Assembly (NCBI GenBank): GCA_023419315.1
Contig: JAEZYE010000017.1
Coordinates: forward strand, 1-5,582
Length of the DNA: 5,582 nt
Direction: 5' to 3'
DNA from: Pseudomonadota bacterium
GTDB taxonomy: Bacteria; Pseudomonadota; Gammaproteobacteria; Xanthomonadales; Xanthomonadaceae
Numbering within the stretch: the stretch's first letter is position 1; each line of letters starts with the position of its first letter. The position numbers and the translations under genes are program-made. Of the stretch, positions 1 to 5,465 are shown one piece after another. Below the pieces are notes generated by a model. The model ran no database searches, was not told where the DNA came from, and saw only the letters and a program-made list of their open reading frames with translations.

Positions 1-1183
1 CGGCCACCATGTCGCGGAAATCGTGCTGGAACTTGCCGGTGTCGCCGCGCTGGGTGAAGTCGCCGGCCGCCGCTGCGCCAGCCAGGCGCTTGATCTCCGA
101 ATTGATCGACGAAAGGCTGCTCTTCACCGTGTCGATGGTTTCGGTGATGCGCGCCTTTTCACCGGGCAGGCGCGCACTGCTGACGGACAGATCACCGACC
201 GAGTAGCGCTGCATGATGTTGAGCGCGTCGTTCAACGTGTCCACGTGCGAGCCGACCAGCGCATTGGTCTCGCGCACCATCAGGCCGTACTCGCCGGGGA
301 ACCGGGCCGCGTCGATGCGATAGCTGATGGCGCCGGCCTCGTGCTGGCGTGCCATGTCGCGCTGCGCGCCGACCACGGCGTGCAACTGCTGCTGCATGCC
401 GCGCATGCTGACCAGCAACTGGCCGGGTTCGTCCTTCGGCTGCTCGCCGATCTCGTTTTCCAGGTTGCCCGCGGCAATCGCCTGCGCCACGCGCGTGGCG
501 TGCTGCAGGGGCTTCACGATGCGCTGGCCGATGAGCCAGCTCAGGCCGAACACGACCAGCACCAGCAGGGCGCCTGCGAGGGTCATCACGCCGGTGAACA
601 CCAGCGCCTGGTTCTGCACATCGTCCATGTACACGCCGGTGCCCAGCACCCAGCCCCACGGCTTGAAGGGCGCGGCATAGACGATCTTGGCGATCGGCTT
701 GTCCTCGCCGGGCTTGGCCCATTCGAACTCCACATAGTCGCCACCCTTGCGCGCGGCCTCCACGTTGTCGCGATAGAGCGGCACGCCGTCCGGGCTGAGT
801 TCTTCACCCACATTCTTGCCCACCAGATCCTTGCGGAACGGGTGCATCAGCATGACCGGCTGCATGTCGTGGATGAAGAAGTAGTCCACGTCATCGTTTG
901 CGCGCATGCCTTCGATCGTGCGCAGCGCCTGTTCCTGCGCAGTCGCGCGGTCCATCGTGCCGGCGGTTTCCAGCGAATGGAAATGCTCGAGGACGCCCGA
1001 CACCAGTTCTTCCTGCGTCTTCAACGCGACTTTGCGCGTCTCGTACAGATCCAGGTACTGCATGCGCGCGGCGATGACCGCCAGGCTGACGATGCCGATC
1101 GCGAACAGCACGGTCAGCACGACCAGCTTGCGAAGCACGGTGAGGTTGGAGAAGCGATGGGACAACGATTGCAAGGGATTCAT
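1..1183 (-). CDS. Methyl-accepting chemotaxis protein MCP1 (sCache, poly-HAMP), C-terminal part off the window
   Basis: This is an inner-membrane chemoreceptor that senses a periplasmic ligand and signals through CheW to CheA. Translation from the ATG at 1183 gives 394 residues with no stop before the left edge. There is a transmembrane helix at about 18-39, a periplasmic single-Cache type sensor at about 40-190 (key pieces DYFFIHD, MLMHPF, KPWGWVLGTGVY), a second helix at about 193-218, and a HAMP domain at about 219-271. After this come further HAMP-like units at about 275-318, 322-360 and 363-394, each with a G-[DNA]-[LIF] turn. The methyl-accepting signalling domain is not in the window and must lie to the left, so the MCP call rests on architecture and on the MCP2 neighbour. 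The start is 43 nt after the MCP2 stop. No good Shine-Dalgarno sequence precedes it; a TTG nine bases upstream is in frame but less likely. The ligand is unknown. Confidence 0.9.
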   Translation of the reverse strand, partial: MNPLQSLSHRFSNLTVLRKLVVLTVLFAIGIVSLAVIAARMQYLDLYETRKVALKTQEELVSGVLEHFHSLETAGTMDRATAQEQALRTIEGMRANDDVDYFFIHDMQPVMLMHPFRKDLVGKNVGEELSPDGVPLYRDNVEAARKGGDYVEFEWAKPGEDKPIAKIVYAAPFKPWGWVLGTGVYMDDVQNQALVFTGVMTLAGALLVLVVFGLSWLIGQRIVKPLQHATRVAQAIAAGNLENEIGEQPKDEPGQLLVSMRGMQQQLHAVVGAQRDMARQHEAGAISYRIDAARFPGEYGLMVRETNALVGSHVDTLNDALNIMQRYSVGDLSVSSARLPGEKARITETIDTVKSSLSSINSEIKRLAGAAAAGDFTQRGDTGKFQHDFRDMVA

Positions 1184-1226
1184 GGCGGCACACAACGGGG
1201 GAACGAAAGGGAATCCGGAACGGCCC

Positions 1227-3524
1227 TCAGGCGAATGCAGCCTGCCTGCCGGGCGAACGCGAGGACGAACGGGATGCTTGCGACGGATGCACCGCATGCA
1301 CGCGGAACTGCGAGACGGCTTCGGCCAGCGCCTGCGCCTGCTCTTCCATGCTGCGGGCGGCGGCCGAGGCTTCTTCGACCAGCGCGGCGTTCTGCTGCGT
1401 GGTCTCGTCCATGTGGGTGATGGTCTGGTTGACCTGCTCGATGCCCGCGGACTGTTCCTGCGAGGCCGCGGAAATCTCGGCCATGATGTCGGTCACGCGC
1501 TGCACCGAGGTCACGATGTCGTTCATCGTGGCGCCGGCCTGGTTGACGAGTTTCGAGCCGTCCGCGACGCGGCCGACCGAGGCTTCGATCAGGCCCTTGA
1601 TCTCCTTGGCCGCATTCGCCGAACGCTGCGCCAGCGTGCGCACTTCCGAAGCCACCACCGCGAAACCGCGGCCCTGCTCACCCGCACGCGCGGCTTCCAC
1701 CGCGGCATTCAAGGCAAGGATGTTGGTCTGGAAGGCGATGCCATCGATGACCGAAATGATCTCGGCGATCTTGCGCGACGAGGTTTCGATGTCGTGCATG
1801 GTGGCGACCACCTGGCCGACCACTTCGCCGCCCTGCGAGGCGACCGAGGCCGCGCCGATGGCGAGCTGGTTGGCCTGGCGGGCGGAGTCGGCGTTCTGCT
1901 TCACCGTGGAGGTCAGTTCCTCCATCGATGCCGCGGTTTCTTCGAGGTTCGCCGCCTGCTGTTCGGTGCGGTTCGACAGATCCGCATTGCCGGATGCAAT
2001 CTCGCCCGCGGCTGTGTTGATGGCGGTCGAGGATTCCTGGATGCGCGAGACGATGTCGGTCAGCTGTGCGACGGTCGCGTTCGCGTCATCCCGCATGCGC
2101 GCGAACACGCCCTGGAAATCGCCTTCCATGCGGGCGGTCAGATCGCCTTGCGACATCGCGGCGAGCAGGCCGGAGACCTGATCCAGGCTGGCGGCATTGG
2201 TGTCGAGCAGGCGGTTGAGCTGTTCGGCCAGCAGCAGGAAGAAGCCCTGCTTGCCCGCCGGATTCACGCGCTGCGACAGATCGCCGGCAATGGCCGCGCG
2301 GACGATGCCGCCGATTTCGTTCTCCACGCGCACTTCCTGCGTGCGGTCGCGCCATTCCAGCACGAACCCGACGGCATGGCCCTGCGTGTCGCACACGCTG
2401 GAGATGTCCTGCGCGAAATGCGCTTCGCCGAGTTGCAGTTCGCCGCGCTTGACGCCCTGTACGTCTTCCAGGCGCACGCCGGACAGCTGCAGGCCGTCCA
2501 TGCTGCTGCCGATCAACTGGCTGGCATCGAAGCCGGGCACCGACTGGCGCACATCGGTCTGGTAGGTCGTCAGCAGTTCGCTTACCGCGCGGTTGGCATA
2601 GATCACGCGGTGATCCGGCGTGGCGATCATCACGCTGGTGCCCGCGTTGTCGAGCGCGGTGCGGATGCGCAGGTTTTCCTCGGCAATGCGCTGGTCACGC
2701 TCGATGCGCTCCTTCAGCTGTACGACCATCTCGCCGAGCGCCGCATTCATCTGGCCGATTTCGTCGCGCGAATCCGCATTCACGCGCACCGACAGGTCGC
2801 CGTGCGAGACGGCCTGGATGGCGTGCAGCGCGTTCGACATCGGACGCAGCACCGAACGCGCGATGGCCCAGCACAGCGCCAGCGCCGACAGCAGCACCAG
2901 CACGCCGGCCAGGATCAGCACGCGCGCGAAGCTCCATGCCTTGGCGGCGATGTCGTCGGTGTACTCGCCGGTGCCGACCACCCAGCCCCAGGGGCGGTGC
3001 AGGCCGACATAGGAAATCTTCTGCACCGGCTCGGCCACGCCGGGCTTGGGCCAGGTGTAGTCGAGGAAGCCACCGCCGCTCTTGTCCTTGGTCAGCTTGA
3101 CCATCTCGACGAAGATCTTCTTGCCGTCGGAGCTGGTCTTGTCGCTGAGATCCTTGCCGTTGAGATCCGTCTGATGCGGGTGCATCAGCATCGTGGGCTT
3201 CTCATCGTTGATCCACAGATAGTCACTGCCGCCTTCGCTGCGCAGCGCCGACACCGCGGCCAGCGCCTGGCGCTTGGCGGTGTCTTCGTCGAGTTCGCCC
3301 TTCTTCGAACGCTGGTAGTAGTGATCGATCACCCCGAGCGCGGCGCCGACCCGGATCTGCAGGTTCTGGCGTTCGTTGTTGATCAGTTCGGAGTGGTTGC
3401 GGCGCGCGGTCACCGTGCACAGCGTGACGATGCCCAGGGTGAGCACGGCCAGCATCAGCAGGAACTTGCTGCGCAGCGAGAAGTCGCGGAATCGGAAAGA
3501 AGCAGTGGCGGCGGATGTCGTCAT
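1227..3524 (-). CDS. Methyl-accepting chemotaxis protein MCP2 (sCache-HAMP-PAS-HAMP-MCP signal)
   Basis: This is a complete 765-residue chemoreceptor. Domains in order: transmembrane helix (about 19-40); periplasmic single-Cache sensor (about 41-195, with DYLWIND, MLMHPH, RPWGWVVGTGEY); second helix (about 199-222); HAMP (about 221-275, SHGDLSVRV...DEIGQM); cytoplasmic PAS-like domain (about 284-395, with VIYANRAVSELL and an EWRDRTQE end); two HAMP-like units (about 402-490, AGDLSQRV and QGDLTARM); and the MCP signalling hairpin (about 500-740). The hairpin tip at about 592-626 includes FQTNILALNAAVEAA, which binds CheW and CheA. Likely methylation stretches are at about 519-540 (LEETAAS, MEELTST) and about 714-730 (ALVEEAS). 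The helix lengths align without an obvious gap to E. coli Tsr, suggesting the 36H class (inference). The C-terminus (SPGRQAAFA) has no NWETF-like CheR pentapeptide. It has its own FliA-type promoter and is probably co-transcribed with MCP1. The ligand cannot be read from sequence. Confidence 0.96.
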   Translation of the reverse strand: MTTSAATASFRFRDFSLRSKFLLMLAVLTLGIVTLCTVTARRNHSELINNERQNLQIRVGAALGVIDHYYQRSKKGELDEDTAKRQALAAVSALRSEGGSDYLWINDEKPTMLMHPHQTDLNGKDLSDKTSSDGKKIFVEMVKLTKDKSGGGFLDYTWPKPGVAEPVQKISYVGLHRPWGWVVGTGEYTDDIAAKAWSFARVLILAGVLVLLSALALCWAIARSVLRPMSNALHAIQAVSHGDLSVRVNADSRDEIGQMNAALGEMVVQLKERIERDQRIAEENLRIRTALDNAGTSVMIATPDHRVIYANRAVSELLTTYQTDVRQSVPGFDASQLIGSSMDGLQLSGVRLEDVQGVKRGELQLGEAHFAQDISSVCDTQGHAVGFVLEWRDRTQEVRVENEIGGIVRAAIAGDLSQRVNPAGKQGFFLLLAEQLNRLLDTNAASLDQVSGLLAAMSQGDLTARMEGDFQGVFARMRDDANATVAQLTDIVSRIQESSTAINTAAGEIASGNADLSNRTEQQAANLEETAASMEELTSTVKQNADSARQANQLAIGAASVASQGGEVVGQVVATMHDIETSSRKIAEIISVIDGIAFQTNILALNAAVEAARAGEQGRGFAVVASEVRTLAQRSANAAKEIKGLIEASVGRVADGSKLVNQAGATMNDIVTSVQRVTDIMAEISAASQEQSAGIEQVNQTITHMDETTQQNAALVEEASAAARSMEEQAQALAEAVSQFRVHAVHPSQASRSSSRSPGRQAAFA

Positions 3525-3563
3525 GGTGGTGGTCTGCTTGTCTGGCGGTTCGCCATATCAGCG

Positions 3564-3590
3564 GTATCGGCGGGCCCGGCAGGGGATTGA
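3564..3590 (-). promoter_or_regulatory. Putative sigma-28 (FliA) promoter for MCP2-MCP1
   Basis: On the minus strand the sequence reads TCAATCCC, 11 nt, GCCGATAC. The FliA consensus is TAAAGTTT-N11-GCCGATAA. The -10 box matches at 7 of 8 positions. The -35 box is weaker (TCAA in place of TAAA). Spacing is exact, and the inferred start of transcription near 3557 leaves a leader of about 33 nt before the MCP2 ATG. Confidence 0.75.
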
Positions 3591-3646
3591 GACATCCTTG
3601 GTCGTAAGGTTTGCCCTGACAGCGGAATCGGGCGCATGCGCGCGCG

Positions 3647-3677
3647 AAAACGCAGGAGAAGCCGCGCTTCCCCTGCG
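3647..3677 (-). terminator. Rho-independent terminator downstream of cheW
   Basis: Read on the minus strand, CGCAGGGGAAGC (3677-3666), loop GCG, GCTTCTCCTGCG (3662-3651) forms a 12-bp stem with one G-T pair. It is followed immediately by TTTT (3650-3647). It begins about 50 nt after the cheW stop and precedes the MCP2 promoter, so it should separate the two transcripts. The T run is short, which lowers confidence a little. Confidence 0.75.
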
Positions 3678-3696
3678 CTTGCCATCGGGCGGTGGA

Positions 3697-3718
3697 GCGG
3701 CGGCCGTCCGGCCGCCGC
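3697..3718 (-). repeat. Very GC-rich 9-bp hairpin just after the cheW stop
   Basis: GCGGCGGCC and GGCCGCCGC pair perfectly around a 4-nt loop, starting 7 nt after the cheW stop. No T run follows on either strand, so on its own it is not a classic intrinsic terminator. It may protect the cheW mRNA 3' end or pause polymerase ahead of the terminator at 3647-3677. Confidence 0.6.
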
Positions 3719-3725
3719 GGGTGCA

Positions 3726-4202
3726 TCAGGCGGCGATGCTCTCGAGCGCGTGCTCGCTCAGGTCGGCCGCGTTGATCAGTGTTTCGATGTCCAGGAGGAT
3801 CAGCATGCGATCGTCGATCGTGCCGATGCCGGAGATGAAGCGCGTATCGACGCTGGCGCCGAACTCCGGGGTCGGGCGAATCTGGTCCTGGTTCAGCGGA
3901 ATCACGTCGGACACGCTGTCCACGACGATGCCGACCACGCGGTCTTCCACGTTCAGGACGATCATCACGGTGAAGGCGTCGTAGCGGGCTTCCTTCAATC
4001 GCAGCTTCAGGCGCAGATCGATAACCGGCACGATGGTGCCGCGCAGGTTGATCACGCCCTTGATGTATTCCGGTGCGTCCGGCAGCTTGGTCACCGCGTC
4101 ATAGCCGCGGATTTCCTGGACCTTCAGGATGTCCACGCCGTACTGCTCGTCGCCCAGCGCGAAGCTGAGGAACTCATCGGCCGTGGTCTTGTTGTCACTC
4201 AT
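3726..4202 (-). CDS. cheW: Chemotaxis coupling protein CheW
   Basis: CheW is a small cytoplasmic scaffold protein that links chemoreceptors to the histidine kinase CheA in receptor arrays. The 158-residue product is typical in length and consists of a single CheW domain. Seen in the sequence are the N-terminal FLSFALGDEQYGVDILKVQEI segment in two overlapping parts (FLSFALGDEQYG, VDILKVQEI, residues 11-31), the hallmark VINLRGTIVPVIDLR (50-64), a central VMIVLNVEDRVVGIVVDSV stretch (79-97), and the terminal RMLILLDIETLI (132-143). No extra receiver domain is present, so this is CheW and not CheV. AGGAG (4214-4210) lies 7 nt before the ATG and fixes the start. It is followed by a terminator and preceded by a near-perfect FliA promoter, so it is probably transcribed on its own or by read-through from ycgR. 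Its neighbours are receptors, as expected. Confidence 0.97.
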   Translation of the reverse strand: MSDNKTTADEFLSFALGDEQYGVDILKVQEIRGYDAVTKLPDAPEYIKGVINLRGTIVPVIDLRLKLRLKEARYDAFTVMIVLNVEDRVVGIVVDSVSDVIPLNQDQIRPTPEFGASVDTRFISGIGTIDDRMLILLDIETLINAADLSEHALESIAA

Positions 4203-4209
4203 CGCAGCG

Positions 4210-4214
4210 CTCCT
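4210..4214 (-). promoter_or_regulatory. Ribosome binding site of cheW
   Basis: AGGAG sits 7 nt upstream of the cheW ATG. It is the only strong Shine-Dalgarno sequence among the four minus-strand genes. Confidence 0.85.
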
Positions 4215-4257
4215 GTGGCGTGTCTGGCAAAGGCGCGATGCGCGCCCATCGTGGTCA

Positions 4258-4284
4258 ACATCGGCGCGGCCGGTCGCAACTTTA
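4258..4284 (-). promoter_or_regulatory. Sigma-28 (FliA) promoter for cheW
   Basis: The minus strand reads TAAAGTTG, 11 nt, GCCGATGT. Against TAAAGTTT-N11-GCCGATAA this matches 7 of 8 and 6 of 8 positions with exact spacing, the best of the three such sites here. Transcription would begin near 4250, giving a leader of about 48 nt that contains the AGGAG site. Confidence 0.87.
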
Positions 4285-4340
4285 GGCGGAGCGGGGGCCG
4301 CGGCCGACCGGCGGCGCGAACTGCGACGGCGATCGCTTTT

Positions 4341-5120
4341 TCAGCCGACGCCGCGCTCGCGGGCGCTGCGCTGGCGCTCCATCCGGAAGATGTAGCGCTG
4401 GATGAGGGAGTCCGCGCCGCGCGGCAGGTCGGTGAACTGGCAGCCGGCGCGCCATGACTCGCGGCCGTTGGGCTGGCTCTGGCGGAACACGTTCTTGACC
4501 ATCAGGCGCACCGTGAACGGCTCGGTCTCCGGCAGCAGCAGCCGGCAGTCGGCGTATTCGCGGTATGGCCGGAACTCGGGCCGGTCCGCCGGCACTTCCA
4601 CCGCGATCCCGCCGCCGCTGATGTCCAGCACCCGCATTTCCACTTCGCGCAGCGATTCCTCGCCGACGTTGAATGGAACGAAACAGCGCACGGGCTGGGC
4701 GAGGGGAACACGCAGCCGGAAGAACTCGCGGCGTTGCAGGCGCATCAACCGGTCGGGCAATACGGCGCGGAAAGCGACCTGGCCGTCGATCATCGTGCGC
4801 ACGCATCCCTCGAGCGGGAACTGCACGTGCACGCGATCCAGCTGCGACACGCAGACGATCTGGCTGGCGTCCTCGATGCCGCGATTGATGGTCTCGCTTG
4901 CGCTGCCGTCGAACAGCAGCGTGTCCTCGTCTTCGGACAGCGCAATCAGCGCGGTCGGAAACATCAACGCGCGCGGCTGCAGGTGCCCGCTGATCAGGGC
5001 ACGCTTGTCGATCAGCGACTGCAACACCTGGCGGATGTCCCGCGGGTGTCGCAGGAGGTATTTCTCCTCTTCGTCGTAGCGCACCGGTTCCTGCGGTGCA
5101 GCCTCGGTCTGTTCGGACAT
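4341..5120 (-). CDS. ycgR: Flagellar brake protein YcgR (c-di-GMP-binding PilZ protein)
   Basis: YcgR-type proteins bind cyclic di-GMP and then act at the flagellar motor to slow rotation and bias its direction. The 259-residue product has the family's two-domain layout. The YcgR N-terminal domain spans about 17-120, and a C-terminal PilZ domain about 127-250. The c-di-GMP-binding residues are intact: RxxxR is R131-E-F-F-R135, and DxSxxG is D166-I-S-G-G-G171. There is no signal peptide or membrane segment, so it is cytoplasmic. Length is close to E. coli YcgR (244 residues). The ATG at 5120 has only a weak purine stretch (GATGAG) upstream, but the protein start fits the family. A FliA-type promoter about 70 nt upstream agrees with the late-flagellar control known for E. 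coli ycgR. No clear terminator follows the stop, so some read-through into cheW is possible. Confidence 0.94.
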   Translation of the reverse strand: MSEQTEAAPQEPVRYDEEEKYLLRHPRDIRQVLQSLIDKRALISGHLQPRALMFPTALIALSEDEDTLLFDGSASETINRGIEDASQIVCVSQLDRVHVQFPLEGCVRTMIDGQVAFRAVLPDRLMRLQRREFFRLRVPLAQPVRCFVPFNVGEESLREVEMRVLDISGGGIAVEVPADRPEFRPYREYADCRLLLPETEPFTVRLMVKNVFRQSQPNGRESWRAGCQFTDLPRGADSLIQRYIFRMERQRSARERGVG

Positions 5121-5190
5121 ACGCTCATCGTGCAGAAGCGGGAATGCGGCCGCACACCCTCCGGCTCATCGGACAGGGCGGCCAGTCGTT

Positions 5191-5217
5191 ATATCGAACC
5201 GCTGGCGGGAATCTTTA
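5191..5217 (-). promoter_or_regulatory. Sigma-28 (FliA) promoter for ycgR
   Basis: The minus strand reads TAAAGATT, 11 nt, TTCGATAT. The -35 box matches TAAAGTTT at 7 of 8 positions. The -10 box keeps the central CGATA but not the first GC. The spacing is exact and the predicted leader is about 64 nt. Confidence 0.78.
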
Positions 5218-5221
5218 GCGC

Positions 5222-5277
5222 GCGCCGCGTGGCGCTGAAAGCCACGGGCTTTGGAGGATTGCCGCTAGGCAAGCGGC
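5222..5277. repeat. Three adjacent perfect hairpins
   Basis: Three hairpins follow one another. The first is GCGCC/GGCGC (5222-5235, loop GCGT). The second is AAAGCC/GGCTTT (5238-5252, loop ACG). The third is GCCGCT/AGCGGC (5261-5277, loop AGGCA). The third overlaps an alternative stem TTGCC/GGCAA (5259-5272), so two pairings exclude each other. Their function is unknown. Confidence 0.55.
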
Positions 5278-5279
5278 GG

Positions 5280-5332
5280 AAGCCGGTTGGCCGGTTTGGC
5301 CCCGTGGGAGTGCAAAAGCACGGCACCGGCTT
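5280..5332. repeat. 53-nt element with a predicted three-way junction
   Basis: An 8-bp perfect stem AAGCCGGT (5280-5287) with ACCGGCTT (5325-5332) encloses two small hairpins: GGCC-GGTTT-GGCC (5289-5301) and GTGC-AAAA-GCAC (5310-5321). A competing pairing CCGTG (5302-5306) with CACGG (5319-5323) also exists. It could be an RNA structure or a degenerate repetitive extragenic palindrome. No known riboswitch core was recognised on either strand. Confidence 0.55.
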
Positions 5333-5352
5333 GGCTGTGCAGGAAAGTCGCC

Positions 5353-5381
5353 TTGACAGCCTCCGACAGGCGCGGTGAGGA
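5353..5381 (+). promoter_or_regulatory. Weak sigma-70-like promoter candidate
   Basis: A perfect TTGACA -35 hexamer lies at 5353-5358. At 17 nt spacing the -10 position reads TGAGGA, a poor match to TATAAT. The location fits transcription of the plus-strand gene at 5466, but the match could be chance. Confidence 0.2.
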
Positions 5382-5392
5382 TGCCGCTTCGC

Positions 5393-5415
5393 ATGCCGTG
5401 TGCAACGCACGGCAT
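5393..5415. repeat. 8-bp perfect inverted repeat upstream of the exported-protein gene
   Basis: ATGCCGTG (5393-5400) and CACGGCAT (5408-5415) are separated by 7 nt. There is no T run on either side, so it is not an intrinsic terminator. It could be a leader hairpin or a dimeric regulator site for the gene starting at 5466. Confidence 0.5.
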
Positions 5416-5453
5416 ATCAGGACGATGCAATGCAGGTGCGGCCATGCACGGCC

Positions 5454-5460
5454 GGGGGAG
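5454..5460 (+). promoter_or_regulatory. Ribosome binding site of the exported-protein gene
   Basis: GGGGGAG lies 5 nt before the ATG at 5466 and decides this start over upstream ATGs in other frames, none of which has such a site at proper spacing. Confidence 0.65.
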
Positions 5461-5465
5461 ACGCA

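Larger units (their letters stand above)
5121..5465. other. Divergent intergenic region rich in hairpins
   Basis: This 345-bp stretch separates ycgR (minus) from the exported-protein gene (plus). From left to right it holds the ycgR leader, a FliA-type promoter (5191-5217), a run of adjacent hairpins (5222-5332), a TTGACA -35 candidate (5353), an 8-bp inverted repeat (5393-5415) and a ribosome binding site (5454-5460). I see no convincing gene inside it. An open frame from an ATG at 5381 overlaps the exported-protein gene but lacks support. Confidence 0.7.

Noticed and set aside
23..1420. 465-codon plus-strand open frame opposite MCP1
   Set aside because: It is an antisense shadow with the same biased composition, crossing the MCP1-MCP2 boundary, whereas the minus strand gives a clean receptor sequence.
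906..3590. Very long plus-strand open frame (894 codons) opposite MCP2
   Set aside because: It mirrors MCP2 in reverse, is rich in His, Arg, Ala and Gly as expected of an antisense frame in GC-rich DNA, and has no recognisable domain. MCP2 on the other strand is unambiguous.
3595..3635. Minus-strand CAGGGCAAACC, resembling part of the c-di-GMP-I (GEMM) riboswitch
   Set aside because: The paired elements (a GAAA-capped stem and ACGCAAAGCC core) are missing, and the sequence lies upstream of the FliA promoter, so it would not be in the MCP2 leader.
4296..4305. GGCCGCGGCC palindrome after ycgR as a terminator
   Set aside because: It has no usable loop and no T run; a short palindrome like this is common in GC-rich DNA.
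5300..5335. GTGCAAAAGCACGGC as a possible c-di-GMP riboswitch core upstream of the exported protein
   Set aside because: It looks superficially like the ACGCAAAGCC core, but the other conserved parts (CACAGGGCAAACC and GGUAGCGGGGUUACC) are absent on both strands.
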